Shown here in pieces: positions 24,787 to 25,365 of a stretch of DNA of 25,365 bases. Positions within the stretch are counted from its first letter, which is position 1, and every line of letters begins with the position of its first letter. The position numbers and the translations under genes were made by a program. This stretch comes from an uncultured Alphaproteobacteria bacterium (GTDB lineage: Bacteria > Pseudomonadota > Alphaproteobacteria > Rs-D84): contig CANQCM010000004.1 in the NCBI GenBank assembly GCA_947589625.1, positions 1 to 25,365 on the forward strand, written 5' to 3'. Below the pieces are notes generated by a model. That model was given only the letters and a program-made list of their open reading frames with translations. It was not told the origin of the DNA and did no database searches.

Positions 24787-24798
24787 AACATTTTATTT

Positions 24799-24828
24799 AC
24801 TGGATTCCACGGTCAAGCCGTGGAATGA
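24799..24828 (-). repeat. Hairpin repeat, type A, inverted
   Basis: The exact reverse complement of 1-30, over all 30 nt. It is the only CTTGA-type element of this cluster on the minus strand. The 66 nt that follow (24829-24894) are AT-rich, with no feature I can identify. Confidence 0.9.
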
Positions 24829-24894
24829 CAACTCTCTTTCTTTTTATTTTAATTCTAGGAACATTGTTCGTTTTTTAAGAAATAAAGAAAGTGT

Positions 24895-24925
24895 GTCATT
24901 CTCGGGCTTGACCCGAGAATCCAGT
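24895..24925 (+). repeat. Hairpin repeat, type C
   Basis: Arms ATTCTCGGG and CCCGAGAAT around CTTGA, followed by CCAGT. It is identical to 25097-25127. Compared with types A and B, both stem arms have changed together so that pairing is kept. Confidence 0.9.
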
Positions 24926-24937
24926 TTATTTAATGCC

Positions 24938-24952
24938 GTGAGCGCAGCGAAC
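24938..24952 (+). repeat. Short repeat, type E
   Basis: GTGAGC, GCA, GCGAAC. It is an imperfect inverted repeat related to 178-192. Confidence 0.6.
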
Positions 24953-24960
24953 TCCTCTAT

Positions 24961-25096
24961 GTCATCCTGGGGCTTGACCCCAGGACCCAGGTGAATAAGA
25001 TGTTGTCGGGCGAATGCCCGACCTCTATGTCATCCTGGGGCTTGACCCCAGGACCCAGGTGAATAAGATGTTGTCGGGCGAATGCCCGACCCCTAT
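24961..25096 (+). repeat. Tandem duplication of a 68-bp type B + type D unit
   Basis: Two adjacent 68-bp units (24961-25028 and 25029-25096) each hold a type B hairpin and a type D hairpin. They differ at one base only (T at 25024, C at 25092), so the duplication is recent or kept uniform by conversion. Confidence 0.92.
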
Positions 25097-25127
25097 GTCA
25101 TTCTCGGGCTTGACCCGAGAATCCAGT
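25097..25127 (+). repeat. Hairpin repeat, type C
   Basis: A second type C copy, identical to 24895-24925, directly after the tandem unit. Confidence 0.9.
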
Positions 25128-25138
25128 GAATTAATGTA

Positions 25139-25154
25139 GTGAGCGAAAGCGAAC
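25139..25154 (+). repeat. Short repeat, type E
   Basis: GTGAGC, GAAA, GCGAAC. It is a one-base-longer variant of the type E element, following a type C hairpin as the copy at 24938 does. Confidence 0.55.
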
Positions 25155-25168
25155 ACTTATTTATACTA

Positions 25169-25184
25169 CCCTCCACCAACCATT
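25169..25184 (+). repeat. Cluster-boundary motif, CTCCACCAACCATT
   Basis: It matches 235-250 at 13 of 16 positions, with only C/T differences. It is the outer edge of the right repeat cluster, just before the next promoter. Confidence 0.4.
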
Positions 25185-25189
25185 AATAC

Positions 25190-25218
25190 TTGACAAAAAG
25201 TAAAAAGTGCACAATAAT
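25190..25218 (+). promoter_or_regulatory. Promoter of the partial lipoprotein-like gene
   Basis: A perfect TTGACA (25190-25195), a 17-bp spacer and AATAAT (25213-25218), matching consensus at 11 of 12 positions. AAAAGGA at 25235-25241 is the ribosome binding site for the ATG at 25249. Confidence 0.7.
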
Positions 25219-25248
25219 TTATTTTGTAATAAACAAAAGGATTTTAAA

Positions 25249-25365
25249 ATGAAATTCAAATCTGTTTTTCCGTATAACTTTAAGAAATTAATTCCTATGC
25301 TGGGTTTGGCGGGCGCAACTTTAATGACCCCATCTTGCAGCAAAGATGACGATGTACCGGCACGC
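25249..25365 (+). CDS. N-terminus of a lipoprotein-like exported protein (cut by window edge)
   Basis: Only the first 39 codons are present. They read as a signal peptide: basic MKFKSVFPYNFKK, hydrophobic LIPMLGLAGATLM, then TPSCSKDDD. A Cys followed by Ser-Lys and an acidic run looks like the start of a mature lipoprotein, but the residues before Cys (T-P-S) do not fit the usual lipobox well. The SCSKDDD style is more typical of Bacteroidetes lipoproteins. Strong promoter and ribosome binding site signals support the start. The function cannot be told from this fragment. Confidence 0.65.
   Translation, partial: MKFKSVFPYNFKKLIPMLGLAGATLMTPSCSKDDDVPAR

Noticed and set aside
24961..25127. Possible CRISPR array
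   Set aside because: The repeats are self-complementary hairpins in a two-unit tandem, with no varied spacers and no cas genes nearby.
25249..25365. Bacteroidetes origin of the segment, from the SCSKDDD lipoprotein-like start
   Set aside because: Only 39 codons are visible, the promoter is of sigma-70 consensus type, and the repeats and neighbouring genes fit an alphaproteobacterium.

Overview
The window reads as chromosome from an AT-leaning alphaproteobacterium, probably an uncultured, host-associated one. This is inferred from three things: hairpin repeats with a GGCTTGACC core of a style common in Alphaproteobacteria, a Gram-negative envelope gene set, and a pairing of alpha-2-macroglobulin with penicillin-binding protein 1C. 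No taxonomic search was possible. I see no transposase, integrase, phage gene or CRISPR array.

Layout. 1-252 is a repeat cluster, ending in the tsf terminator. 253-2329 (minus) is a translation operon, rpsB - unknown 106-aa gene - tsf, with its promoter and a leader of about 105 nt. 2566-4392 (plus) is a secreted subtilisin-like protease. 4462-12541 (plus) is a two-gene operon: a membrane-anchored alpha-2-macroglobulin with a CTEQ thioester, overlapping a PBP1C gene. 12544-15601 (minus) holds three envelope genes: a beta-barrel protein, a DUF2066-like periplasmic protein, and a 501-aa barrel that resembles omptin proteases. 15685-15769 is a tRNA-Leu whose anticodon reads AAG. 15843-18902 (plus) is a large cysteine-rich exported protein of unknown function. 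18903-19430 (minus) is pth. 19477-20019 (plus) is a small outer-membrane barrel. 20069-22846 is polA and 22914-24731 an MsbA-like ABC exporter. 24732-25248 is a second repeat cluster, and 25249 onward is the start of a lipoprotein-like gene cut by the window edge.

The main theme is envelope biology: peptidoglycan synthesis and its protease-trap partner, several outer-membrane barrels, secreted or surface proteins and a lipid-type exporter, set among housekeeping genes for translation and replication. Genes are tightly packed: two convergent pairs have gaps of 2 and 0 nt, and several promoters lie almost on top of start codons.

The points most worth a second look are: a Glu-to-Gln change at the sugar-discriminating position of DNA polymerase I (DYSQIQLR instead of DYSQIELR); the AAG anticodon of the tRNA-Leu; an unknown cysteine-containing gene inside the rpsB-tsf operon; a subtilase with almost no space between its catalytic Asp and His motifs; the omptin-like barrel; and a hairpin-repeat family with compensatory stem changes, one broken chimera and a 35-nt inverted match across 24.6 kb.
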